Source: Labia minor
Lineage: Eukaryota > Arthropoda > Insecta > Dermaptera > Spongiphoridae
DNA: 64,000 nt
Assembly: GCA_963082975.1 (NCBI GenBank)
Contig: OY720350.1
Coordinates: 4,502,597-4,566,596, forward strand
Direction: 5' to 3'
The first letter of the stretch is position 1. Each line of letters opens with the position of its first letter. Below the pieces are notes generated by a model. It made no database searches. It had not been told where the DNA came from and saw only the letters and a list, made by a program, of their open reading frames with translations. Shown here one piece after another: positions 46,501-56,069 of the stretch. Both the position numbers and the translations under genes were made by a program.

Positions 46501-46919
46501 ATTTGGAGAAATGTGGCCAAGAACTTTCGAGTATCTTTGAGTTATATAAATAAATAGATATAACATTTACAATAATAATATATATAATTAATTTACTGAT
46601 TAAATTAAAATATATTTTAAATAAGAACACAAAAAGAAATGAATGTTTTATGTAATATAATGATTGAAACAAAATGGATGAAAACCTTTTACTACTTTTA
46701 ACCAAATACGATATACCACTCGGGGGTACAGGGGGCGGAGCCCCCGTCCAGCTGTGAAGAGCGCCGAAGGCGCTCTGACCAGCTGGTAATTAATATATCA
46801 GTAAAAAGTTAAAAATCTATATTTTATAAAATTAAATTTTTATTTGAATCTTTTCTAAAATTTATTAAACTTCATTTAAATTAATAGGAATAAATAAATT
46901 TACAATTAATTCTTGATTG

Positions 46920-47085
46920 AGGGATGATTTCGGTGGTGACGCCGGTCAACATCTTCGACTGGAAAGGGAATGCGAACTGAAGCGCTCGAAACGGGCAGTC
47001 AGGCAAGGAGGGAGGGAGGGTGGGAGGTGAGAAGAGGTGGCGGAGGGGGGCCAACATGGCGGCAAATCTTTTCAATCTGTCAAAA
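46920..47085. other. GC-rich block with YY1/Pho-like site
   Basis: CGCTCGAAACGGGCAG and a GGGAGGGAGGG tract, then CCAACATGGCGGCAAAT, which fits the AANATGGCGGC form of YY1/Pho sites. A degraded relative (AAAATGGCAGCCG) is at 48017. A 75-codon minus frame (46881-47108) covers the block, but I recognise no protein. Confidence 0.35.
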
Positions 47086-47503
47086 TTCAATAATTCATAT
47101 TTAATCAACGAAGCACCGTAAAATTATATAATAGTAGTGAAAATGAATCTACGTTTCATGATGAATCGATTCTTATAGGTTTTATCTGTTGTTATGAGGC
47201 AAGATTTTTGTTGAACTGTAAAAATAAACCAATATTAAAATTAATTAAAAATTTCCATTTAATGATACAAAAAATCAATTTTATTTAGAATCTGGCTAAA
47301 ATTATGGTCAATGGATTGGTCTTGGTCACAATTTACAAGATTAATAACAGCCCTTCCATTTACAATTTTTTTAATAAATGATTGACTAGATATTATAATA
47401 AGAAAAGTAATATTTTCAAAATTAGTGATAGAATCGATTTGAAATCTAAAAAGGAATGATTTGAAAAAATAAGATAAAATAAATAAATAAATAAATATTA
47501 ATG

Positions 47504-47552
<49 letters not shown>

Positions 47553-48275
47553 TTTCTTTTGTATTTTTATTGTCTAAGGAATTAATTATATAATTAACAT
47601 AATACTAACAAAATTAATTAATATTCATAATAATTAATTTAAATAATATTATATTAACATTTATAATTATAGTATTAAAATTAAAAATCTAAAGAATAAA
47701 ATTATAAAAAATAAACAAATTGAAAGATTTGAACTCAGACAAAATAATTTCTAGTCAAAGTTCAATCCGGTTCGACTATTATATCAACTATTAAAATCAT
47801 AAGAAAGAAATCCACTTGAAGGCTACGAAAATTCAGTCTATAAGCAATACATGGCAAAGACTTTATTCATTAAATATTGATTAAACAAAGAAAAATGATC
47901 ATGGAAATAGTTTTAATACAAGAAATACAAGAATCAAAAATAATCTTGTATTGAGAGAAGAGATATGCAAAGAATAATCATTTAATATAATTAATCCAAA
48001 GATTTGACGTCATTCAAAATGGCAGCCGAAATCACATTGCATCTGTCAAAATTCAATAATTAATATTTAATTAAGGAAGCATCATAAAATTATATAATGC
48101 TAGTGAAAATGAATCTACATTGAATAACGAGTATTTTGATATGCGTTTTATATATTGTTATCAGAAAATGTTTATTTCAAGTGTAAACATGATACCAAAT
48201 AAAAATTAATTATAATTTTCATTTATATTTCACTAAAAATCCATTTTATTTAAAATCTGGCGAAAATTATGTTGT
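47083..48275. repeat. Diverged direct repeats of about 230 bases
   Basis: 47083-47310 and 48045-48272 align. Shared are CTGTCAAAATTCAATAATT, GTGAAAATGAATCTAC, GTTTTAT...TGTTAT and ATTTTATTTA(G/A)AATCTGGC. Sequence between them is A/T-rich with an AT run at 47503-47549. Class unknown. Confidence 0.7.
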
Positions 48276-48399
48276 ATCTTTTTACTTTTATTGATTTTTT
48301 ATGAAATTTTGTTATTAATTTGTATAAACTGAATCCAATTGAATAGAAGTGTTTCTGCTAATTTTCCAAATCGTTCTATAAATATGAGTTCCAAATTTT

Positions 48400-48485
48400 C
48401 TAATAGTAAGAAGCGTTGAGAGGTGGGTCCTCTCAGAGGCAGTTATAACATATGTCTCACTCGTAAATTAGCGGGTTTTGCTAGT
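48400..48485 (+). mobile_element. Possible second Helitron-type 3' end
   Basis: GCGGGTTTTGCTAG followed by T (48471-48485) has the CTAG-T terminus. The only hairpin nearby is GAGAGG...CCTCTC at 48419-48435, further upstream than usual. A tentative call. Confidence 0.3.
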
Positions 48486-48506
48486 CGAAGGGTTGACGTA
48501 ATCTGG

Positions 48507-48579
48507 ATATATTTGAATCAACCCCCCGAAGGGGGGTTGATTCAAATATATATAGGAGACTCTTAAAGAGTCTCCTATA
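48507..48579. repeat. Two adjacent perfect palindromes
   Basis: 48507-48551: a 21-base stem with loop GAA, centred on AACCCCCC-GAA-GGGGGGTT. 48551-48579: a 14-base stem around one base, TATAGGAGACTCTT-A-AAGAGTCTCCTATA. Neither shows a mismatch. They could form very stable RNA hairpins or DNA cruciforms. Confidence 0.95.
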
Positions 48580-48654
48580 AGAGACAAGATTTCAATTTTT
48601 TTTCTTTTTAATGAAGCTATGCTAGGTATTCTCCTTCATCCAAATAAATTTGAT

Positions 48655-48870
48655 TTTTTGAATGATCCGGGGAGGGGGGGGGGGAGAGTAAGAGTAAGGG
48701 AATGGATGGAAAGGAGTCAACGCGGGTAAAGGACATGATTCCTCCAGGTAGAAGAGGGATTTAGAGGAAATCATGAGCTCACGTGAGGGCAGGGACGCCA
48801 ATCCCTGAAATAGAATTCTTTTCGACTGGGTTTATAGAAAAGAATCTACTCGCTACCCGGGATATTATTT
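48655..48870. other. GC-richer island with poly-G tract
   Basis: G12-type run near 48673, then about 180 bases of balanced composition containing AGGACATGATTCCTCCAGG and ATCATGAGCTCACGTGAGG. Unidentified. Confidence 0.35.
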
Positions 48871-49645
48871 TAAAATCTATTAAAAAATAATTTGAGATCA
48901 TAATCATCCTATATGTTATTACATCTTTTATATACCACTTATTTATAATATATTTTTCTTATCTCGATAATTTATATACTTTTTATCCAAGGGCTTCCCT
49001 TTCTCAAAACACCGTCTAGTCCTAGACTACTCTACTCTACCCAAATTTCGGCTCTACCTCCCCCTCCTCTCATATCCATTCCAAAATGAAGTATTTATTT
49101 TAATTGAAGTTATAAATTTAAATTTACAATTTTTTTTATTAATATTATTATAATAATTAAAACTAGCATATCTTTCATATATCTTAGAACATATATAAAT
49201 ATATTATTGATTTAACCTTTCTATATTTTAGTATTTGACTTTATAATTAATAATATATAATTTTTTCCCATTTTTTAGCACTTTATTACAAACATAAATA
49301 TTATATATTTTAATTTTTTATTCGTTGATCAAAAATAATAATATAAATATAAAATATATTTATTTATTACATAAGAAATAGATAATTATATTATTATATA
49401 AGATAAATATTTAAAAATAAATTCAATTGAAATAAAACGATTGTGTCAAGATTCAACATTTCAATTCATTCTTGTTCGCTCAATCAAATTGAAAGAAAAC
49501 AACCAACTTGATATATTCAATTAAAAAAAATAATATAAGTAAATTAATAGAATTAAAATAATAAAGCAAATATTTATTTATTACATAATAAATAGATAAT
49601 TATATTACTATATAAATAAATAAAAATAAATTCAATTGAAATAAA
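48871..49645. other. AT-rich sequence in the nest
   Basis: A pyrimidine-rich piece at 49000-49085 and internal near-repeats (TATTTATTACATAA(G/T)AAATAGATAATTATATTA at about 49358 and 49569). No gene recognised. Confidence 0.5.
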
Positions 49646-49802
49646 GAATCTTTTCTAAAATTGTTTAATAAATTTATAGAAATAAATAAATAAATTTACA
49701 ATTAATTCTTGATTGAGGGATAACTTAAATAAATGTTTGAAATTCTTAATTCTATAATTTAATCTTACAATAATAAAAATTATTTGTGAAACGTACACAT
49801 AC

Positions 49803-50320
49803 TGTTTATATTTATCCTGATAAGATAAACAATGTTGGTAGCTGTGTGGCCGTGTGTCTCAAATTGCTTTTTCTCTGTAGCGAACATAGTCAGGGCGCAT
49901 ATCAGTATCAGTGTGTGTTAGAGAGATTGTAAAGTGACAGCCAGTGAAGTGACAGTCGGTGATAGAGAACAGAAGTAAGTATGTTAGTTATTGTTTTAAA
50001 TATTCCGTAATAATATCTTTAGTGGGTAAATTCTAAAATAATATTTAACCCTACCTATTATTTTAGAATGAATAATTCAAGTACAAACCGGAAAAAAACG
50101 TATCATTGGAACGTGAATGGGAAGAAGATTATTTCTTTACTATGATCTTAGATATGTAAATGGATCAAAACAAAACCTCGATCGTAAATAACGGATCTAC
50201 ATTTTGAGTCATGCTTAAGAATTGAATTGCTTTAAGTTCATATGAGCCAAATTTTGAGAAAATTGCTGCTCTTATGCAATGCCAGGTTTCATCCAAATAA
50301 AAATTGTATGCTTAAAATTT
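49803..50320 (+). pseudogene. hAT transposase 5' exon with BED-finger start, frameshifted
   Basis: A balanced-composition leader (49830-49980) ends in a good splice-donor-like GAA/GTAAGTATG at 49972-49983. At 50078 a frame begins MNNSSTNRKKTYHW. One base later in phase the frame reads REWEEDYFFTMI, the W-E-x-DYFF start of hAT/ZBED transposases, so a single indel splits it. Further on, the LSSYEPNFEKIAALMQCQ-type tail (EPNFEKIAALMQCQVSSK) is readable near 50245-50300. Most of the protein, including the catalytic core and dimerisation domain, is absent. Confidence 0.75.
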
Positions 50321-50640
50321 GTTTTGTTCGTATTTATTTCTTAACATTGTATTTTTTAAAATTTTAATAAATATTGTTAGAATTCATAAAATAAAAAATA
50401 TATCTTCGGCTTAGATTGCAAACCTGCTAACTCATATTCAGCATATTTTGCACAACTTTCTTAAAACGCATAAATTTTTTGCTTGTCACGTGATTTCAAT
50501 TAAATAGGTGCATAATAGCGGTGTTTGATAGCCAATGTAAGGTGTTTTTCTCTTTCTAATAGTGTGAAAATGTAATTTTTGACCAAAAGTGGAGGTTTGC
50601 AATTTAAATTATTATCTTCTAAAATTTTAAAATTATTTGC
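50321..50640. other. 3' non-coding part of the hAT element
   Basis: A/T-rich to mixed sequence leading to the right terminus at 50716. No gene recognised. Confidence 0.4.
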
Positions 50641-50724
50641 CCATATCCATAGTCGACCGCATACTATAGTTTATTCAAAAAGTAGCCCCTAAAAGCTAAA
50701 AGTTTGGCCACACCTGAGATAAAG

Positions 50725-51510
50725 GGAGGGTGAATATTTTTACTTTCTCTTTTCTTCTTTTTTTTTTTAAGTAATCAGCCTTCAGGATCAGATTCAATGT
50801 CATCAACAACCGGAAAAGCTTACATAGGCATTTTTTTTTTTGATAAAGAGTGAATTTTTTTTTTTTTCATTTAAAGTTTGATGTTGTTGATTTATGTGTT
50901 TAAAAATCACTCAAAAAGATATCAGGGTGTATTTATGTTAAATATATATAGAAATAAAATTGAATAAAAATTAACAAAATCATCCTTCAAGGTTAATTTT
51001 TGTCATGATCCATTAGCGAATTGTTATTTTTCAAGTTGGTCTTATTTATGAGATAAGAACTTTAAGCTGAGTCAGTCAACCATTCACCATTTACATTTTT
51101 AATTTTTAATCCATAATGATTCATCCAATTATCAATTATCAGATTGAAAGTTTATATAGAAAACAGTTTACTAACAAGAAAATGATGATCATAACATAAC
51201 AACAACAACAACAACAATAACACCAGCAATCATTTATTATTTGTTTTGTGAATATTTCAAAAAATTCTTATTATTTTAACTGATATACCTAAGAATTACT
51301 TATAATTGATTAAGTAGTTTATGTAAAAGTTTATTCTAATCTTAAAACTTAGAAGAAGAAGAAGAAGTTAGGTAGACGGTTTTTGATTGGATTATAAAAT
51401 ACATGCGATTGAAGAAATGTGATTATAATGCCAAAAAAACAAAACAAAACACAACTAAAATATATATGAACCTATCAACTAAGGAGTTACTAGTATATTA
51501 ATTTAATGAG
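50725..51510. other. AT-rich spacer
   Basis: CAA run near 51200-51216 and GAA run near 51352-51367. No gene recognised. Confidence 0.5.
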
Positions 51511-51523
51511 TAAATGAGTGATG

Positions 51524-51645
51524 GAAGGCGCAATTGGGTGTGTGGGTAGCGAACCTGCCTCACATTCACATGATCCCGAGTTCAAGTCCCGGGCCTGGCA
51601 AGTGAATTTCTCTAGCTGACATACAAAAGTCAGAGGTTTTTTTTT
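51524..51645 (+). mobile_element. SINE copy with the body deleted
   Basis: Target duplication TAAATGAGTGATG at 51511-51523 and 51646-51658. Head and B box (GAGTTCAAGTCCCGGGCCTG) are followed by GAATTTCTCTAGCTGACATA and then directly by the tail CAAAAGTCAGAGG plus T run. About 150 bases of body are missing, yet the copy has its own target duplication, so the short form may itself have been mobilised. Confidence 0.92.
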
Positions 51646-51780
51646 TAAATGAGTGATGTGAGAAGAATATTTGAAAATCGAATTTATATATTTCCTTATG
51701 TTTAAAATATTTATTAAATTTATTTACATTTAAGTTATTTTTTTATTTTTATTATACTACCCAAAATAGAAGTATATATA

Positions 51781-52515
51781 CAGGGCTGGGCTCTTGCTCA
51801 ATTTTTGAGGAAGTCGCTACAGTTACTAGTTCCTTTCATAAAACTTATTAAGGTAATATAATAAACGATAATTTAATAAAAATATAATTCAAAAAACTTA
51901 TTTAAATCTTGATAATTGTAAATCTTGATAAAGTGTAGGCTAATAATGCTGTCAATCGATATTATCAGGGGATAAAATTTGATTTCCTTTCAAAAAAACT
52001 AATTGTTCAAACAATTCGTCAGATAAAGAAGTTCTAGAGGGGGCATGTATATATGATACAAAAAGAAAATAATCTTTCTACTTGCACAGATGAGCATAAA
52101 TTAGTATTAAATTTAACAAATATTTTTTTTTTATTGTCGGGTTTTCTCTTTCATAAAAGACACAAATTCAAAATTTGAATTTGTTTGAATTTGTTCTTAT
52201 TGTGGGTTAGAATATATATAAAAATCATCTTCCTCTGAACTATCCTCAGAAGGCTCTTCTTTTTTTAATAATTTTTTATGATTTTAAATTATATTCAAAC
52301 ATACATTGTTTATTCTTATTTTTTTCATCATTCTGGAACCCATCTCATTTTGTAAGATAGATGATTTCATTTCGTGGAGTGAACTCTTACGAAGTTTGCC
52401 GAAAAATGCCGAAACGCGAAATTGAAAAAAAAAAATAAAAACAAATCGGTAGGAACTTGTAACGCCTGGTACAAGTTCCTCAAAAATTGAGGAACTCGTT
52501 ACTCGTTACTTGCTT
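51781..52515. mobile_element. hAT-like element with palindromic ends, one terminus lost
   Basis: Starts CAGGGCTGGGCTCTTGCTCA and continues with AATTTTTGAGGAA and TTACTAGTTCC. The right side has the inverted counterpart: GGAACTTGTAACGCC and GTTCCTCAAAAATTGAGGAAC (52475-52495, itself a perfect palindrome), then ACTCGTTACTCGTTACTTGC. The expected closing GCCCAGCCCTG is absent. Interior mostly A/T-rich. Confidence 0.6.
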
Positions 52516-52540
52516 TTTTTGGGGAGGGGGGAACTAATAA

Positions 52541-52830
52541 TCAGGTATTTTTGTGAGATTATTTTCTCGACGTTTCGGCACACATTTTGGCGCCATTTTC
52601 AAGAGATTATTTAGGTGGGAATATTTTTGGGATTTTGGGTCTTAGTCTGTGTGACCAAGGGTTAATATCGTGATTTTTGGTGGTTTTGTACTCACTGCGT
52701 TGCTGTGGAGGTCCGAAGAATCCTGGGCAATCCTTAGACTGGCACACGTCCGCACTGGACAACAGCCCGAGGCCGACTGGGTGCCGAAACGCCGAGAAAT
52801 CTCACAAAAATACGTGATTCGATTCCTGAT
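52541..52830. mobile_element. Penelope-like terminal fragment, copy 2, with inverted ends
   Basis: The left block TATTTTTGTGAGATTATTTT with CTCGACGTTTCGGCAC is repeated inverted at 52781-52819 (GTGCCGAAACGCCGAG...CTCACAAAAATACGTG), giving terminal inverted repeats of about 40 bases. The core GTACTCACTGCGTTGCTGTG and GGCACACGTCCGCACTGGAC matches 23630-23880. ATA trinucleotides follow (52840-52864). Opposing 70-76-codon frames are incidental. Confidence 0.6.
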
Positions 52831-53726
52831 AAATCTGATAATAATAATAATAATAATAATAATAACATTCACGGAAACCTAAAGCAATATATATATGTAT
52901 ATATTTATCAAATTTATGTTTTTGTTATTTGAATTTTGAATAATATTCTCTCTGTCTCTCTCTTCCCCCCTCCCTCCCCCAAACACACTATTCTATTCTA
53001 TTCTACCTCTACTAATCAATTTATTTATGCAAACTAAATAAGTATTACTAACAAATGCAATAAAATTTTAAATAATAGTAATCACCATAATAAACATAAT
53101 AATGTGTATGTGTATGTGTGGGAGAGAATGGTGAATAGAGGAGTTTATTTTCCATATTTATCATTTCTTTATTATATTTTATTTATTATATCATTTGGGA
53201 AATGGTACAAAACACTTTTGATTCATGAGATACATATAGAAACATATATATATATATATATAAAGAGAGAGATAGAGAGAGATAATATATAGAATATAAC
53301 ATATTTCTATAGATTGATGTATATAAATCGTAACTGTTTCTAATTATTGAATAAATAAATCAAATAACTGAATGTGTTATATAAATGTATATTTTAATAT
53401 ATATATATATATATATTGCAATTTGCATTGAGTATTTACCTAAAAACATAGACAAGATAAAATGTATTTTACTTTCACATATGTTTATGAAAAGTTATTA
53501 TGCTAGTTTATTTATTTATGTGCATAAATATTAAAATTGAAATATATATATATATTATTAATACTACTGTAGTATTATTATAGTAAATTTACAAATATAA
53601 AAATATCAAATAATAATAATTAATCAAATTAAAAATTTATTTTAATAATTAAGAGATTTATTAATATTAATAAATTAAGAATCAATTTTTAATTTATAAG
53701 ATTATACTAATAAAAAATTTATGTTT
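52831..53726. other. AT-rich spacer with simple repeats
   Basis: ATA run 52840-52864, CT-rich 52950-52980, AT/AG runs 53240-53282, AT run 53398-53415. No gene recognised. Confidence 0.6.
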
Positions 53727-53734
53727 GGCTAGAG

Positions 53735-54077
53735 CAGTGATGGCCAACCCGCGGCCCGCGGGCCGCATGTGTCCCGCCGTAAACATTTTTGCGGCCCGCG
53801 AGATTCATCACACTTTTATATTCTGCGCCCTCATAAAACAAATATCGCACTAGTGAAATAGATATGATTTTTTACAATGTGCATTCAGTATCATTATTAT
53901 TATATTATATGTTTATTTGTAAAAATAATAGTAAACATAATAAAAATTCATTATTTTTCAATTTGTCACACCAAACAATATCTATAATGGGTCTAAATTT
54001 AATATGGGTATGCGGCCCGCGAAGTTATGATGCATTTCCAAAGTGGCCCGCAAGATCATTTGGGTTGGCCACCTCTG
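53735..54077. mobile_element. hAT MITE (Buster-type)
   Basis: 343 bases between CAGTGATGGCCAACCCGCGG and, complementary, CAGAGGTGGCCAACCCAAAT. A perfect 8-base target duplication GGCTAGAG lies at 53727-53734 and 54078-54085. Repeated GCGGCCCGCG blocks lie at both ends. The 82-codon frame inside has no transposase motif. Confidence 0.95.
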
Positions 54078-54129
54078 GGCTAGAGAGTTTTTTTTTATTT
54101 TTTAAGTTTTAGCTTACTGAAATAATAGA

Positions 54130-54600
54130 TACTAAATAAATAACCATCTCTCTGAGCGACTTGACATATTTCTCGAATCGATGAAGAATCCTAATCTCCA
54201 ATACTCTAAATCTACTCTCATCCCCCAGTGTCATAGACCATGCCTCCCTTACACCGATATAATACAACCGCCAAATATTTGTTTTATATATTTTAATTGT
54301 GTTCCTCTTTGATAATAGTTTTGATGTGAGATAAGCCTCTTTACTGCATGATAACAGGTGTTACCCGATTACAACCTCAATTTAAATCATTCTCGAATAT
54401 TATTATCCTTCGTGTGATTACATTAAATTTGTCTACATTTTAAAATTTTACATTTTTTAATATCAAGATTTTGTATGTTAATACTTTTTCTCTTTGTTAC
54501 TAAATATTTTGAGTTATCACTATTAATTTTAAGCCCCACCAAAAGAGGTTCTATGCTATCTTTTTAATTTAAGTCTTTGAATTTTTTTTTTTCCTAATTG
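54130..54600 (-). pseudogene. Non-LTR reverse transcriptase fragment, copy B
   Basis: The minus strand reads EAYLTSKLLSKRNTIKIYKT, then WRLYYIGVREAWSMTLGDES, RFRVLEIRILHRFEKYVK. The region following SKLLSK in copy A (46090-46500) is replaced there, so the two copies overlap around the SKLLSK segment and extend differently. IKIYKT...EAWSMT...RxxVLExxILxxF fits the connection domain downstream of the reverse transcriptase core (YGxExWxLT in intact relatives). The upstream part (54330-54580) is full of stops. Confidence 0.75.
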
Positions 54601-54808
54601 AATTCCGTTCGATTTTTCCCCAATTTGTCTAATCACATATTTTAGTACTAAATTAAATAAAATTTTAAAAGACAATTTATAATAATCTTATTTTATTTAC
54701 CTGTTTCTAATAGTATCTCTAATCTCATCTGTTCATTAAAAAACAAACAATAATTGTTTCTATTTATTTATTTATTTATTTAATTAACTAACTAATTTTA
54801 AATTACAT
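54601..54808. other. AT-rich spacer
   Basis: TTTA tandem units near 54763-54782. No gene recognised. Confidence 0.4.
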
Positions 54809-54819
54809 ATAAACAAACA

Positions 54820-55115
54820 AAAGACGCCATTGGGTGTGTGGGTAGCGAACCTGCCTCACATTCACATGGTCCCGGGTTCAAGTCCCGGGCCTGGCAAGGG
54901 AATTTCCCTAGCTGGGGTCTATGGGACGGAGTCAACCCAGCCTCCGAGATCAACATTGCGGAATAGCTACTTGATAAAAAGTAGCGCCTCCGATCAAGAA
55001 AATCAAGGTAAAGGTGGAGAGGACCCTTTCTACTGATCATAGGACACATCATTGATATAACCGACTTGATAGGCGTTGTTCTTGCTTAGAACGTACAAAA
55101 GTCAGAGGTTTTTTT
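54820..55115 (+). mobile_element. tRNA-derived SINE, best plus-strand copy
   Basis: Target duplication ATAAACAAACA at 54809-54819 and 55116-55126. A-box-like TGGGTAGCGAACCTG at about 54839, B box GGTTCAAGTCC at 54875-54885 within the fully paired CCCGGGTTCAAGTCCCGGG. The body has the AAAAAGTAGCGCC insert like the copy at 24995, then GTACAAAAGTCAGAGG and a short T tail. The leading base pair differs (GACGCC for GGCGCC). Confidence 0.96.
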
Positions 55116-55126
55116 ATAAACAAACA

Positions 55127-55151
55127 CACAATCATTTATTATTTTTTCCAA

Positions 55152-55182
<31 letters not shown>

Positions 55183-55240
55183 AATAATAATAATAATATC
55201 TCTTAGAATACAAAAATATAATAAAAAAAAAACAGCCATA
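55127..55240. repeat. Mirror-symmetric ATT/AAT microsatellite
   Basis: About eight ATT units followed directly by about seven AAT units (55156-55197), so the tract can fold on itself. Confidence 0.9.
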
Positions 55241-56069
55241 TGTTAATGTGAATGTGAATGGTTGGAATGAATGCATAAAAAAAAACAAATCGGATTCGGA
55301 TTTCCAATCACACAGCCTGGTTACCGCAACGAATCACTTTATATATTTTTTCTCTACTGAGATTTTATACTTGCTAATTTCTTTCTTTTTTTTTTACCAA
55401 CTCTCCCCCTTTAAAAGAGAAAGAGAATATAAACCTTCCCTCTTCCCCCCCCCACCTTGATGAATTAATAATGCATTTGGTATCTTTAAGATAAAAATTT
55501 GTAATAAAAACCAAAGGTTTTCATTTCATTCTTCATATTATACATAAAAATCACCACTAAAAAATATGAATTTCATATTTAATTCAATTAAATAAATACA
55601 TATCATTTTAATAACGAAGGCGTTGTCTTGTAGCAAAAAAAAAAAAAAGATAAAAAAAAAGAGAAGTTATTGGTTCTTTAAGTAAAAGAGTTGTTGAAGA
55701 GGAGAGGAGGAAGATTTTCCTGATATCTCACAAGATGAAGAGAAGATGGATAGAGGAATGGTAACGGTGGTATTATATATTCCCAATTCACAAGATGGAA
55801 TTCGTTAAAAACTTCTCAATAGCGGAGGATTCTTTTAGTATTTTTTTTTTTTTTGTGACTTGTCATTTTTCTTTTTTTTTTTCCTTTTTTTCCTATACTT
55901 TTATATTCTATATTCTACTATTATACTATATTATATTATTTTTTTCTCTTTTTTTTAAATTTAAATATCCAAATCTATTATATTGTTTTATTTTAAATGC
56001 AAATTTAATTGTGTGTTTTTATTTTAATCGAATTGATAGATTATTGAATAAATTATTTTGTGTAAGACG
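55241..56069. other. AT-rich spacer
   Basis: T runs at 55840-55890 and 55935-55960. The 70- and 94-codon frames here are composition-driven. No gene recognised. Confidence 0.5.

Larger units (their letters stand above)
44826..46786 (+). mobile_element. Nonautonomous Helitron
   Basis: The 3' end is textbook: the perfect hairpin GAGCGCC-GAA-GGCGCTC (46759-46775), then 11 bases ending CTGG, followed by T. An additional GGGGGC-GGA-GCCCCC hairpin (46730-46744) lies just upstream. The proposed 5' end is TCTTATCTTATCTTCTTATA after an A. The early sequence TTGTTTGTTTGTTTCATTG and CAAAAACCGCTCTAACGATT is typical of insect Helitron 5' regions. No Rep/helicase coding. The interior holds a reverse transcriptase fragment, nested or captured. 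Confidence 0.65.
46846..49720. repeat. Direct-repeat-bounded segment inside the nest
   Basis: GAATCTTTTCTAAAAT...TTACAATTAATTCTTGATTG occurs at 46846-46924 and again at 49646-49720. The second copy ends exactly where the duplicated hAT 5' block begins (49720), so 49646-49802 is a chimera of two duplicated pieces. Confidence 0.75.
43807..50716 (+). mobile_element. hAT (Buster-type) insertion swollen by nested elements
   Basis: The left terminus CAGGGGTGGCCAACACGTCG and the right terminus (complement CAGGTGTGGCCAAACTTTTA) are flanked by the same 8 bases, AGATAAAG (43799-43806 and 50717-50724). That makes a single 6.9-kb insertion the simplest reading. A second 3'-like terminus, GTTTGGCCACATCTG, lies at 43958-43972. 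A block of about 80 bases is present both at 43878-43957 and at 49720-49802. The original hAT may have been about 1.1 kb, with about 5.8 kb added between the repeats. The alternative is a short hAT MITE (43807-43972) plus an independent truncated hAT. Confidence 0.65.
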
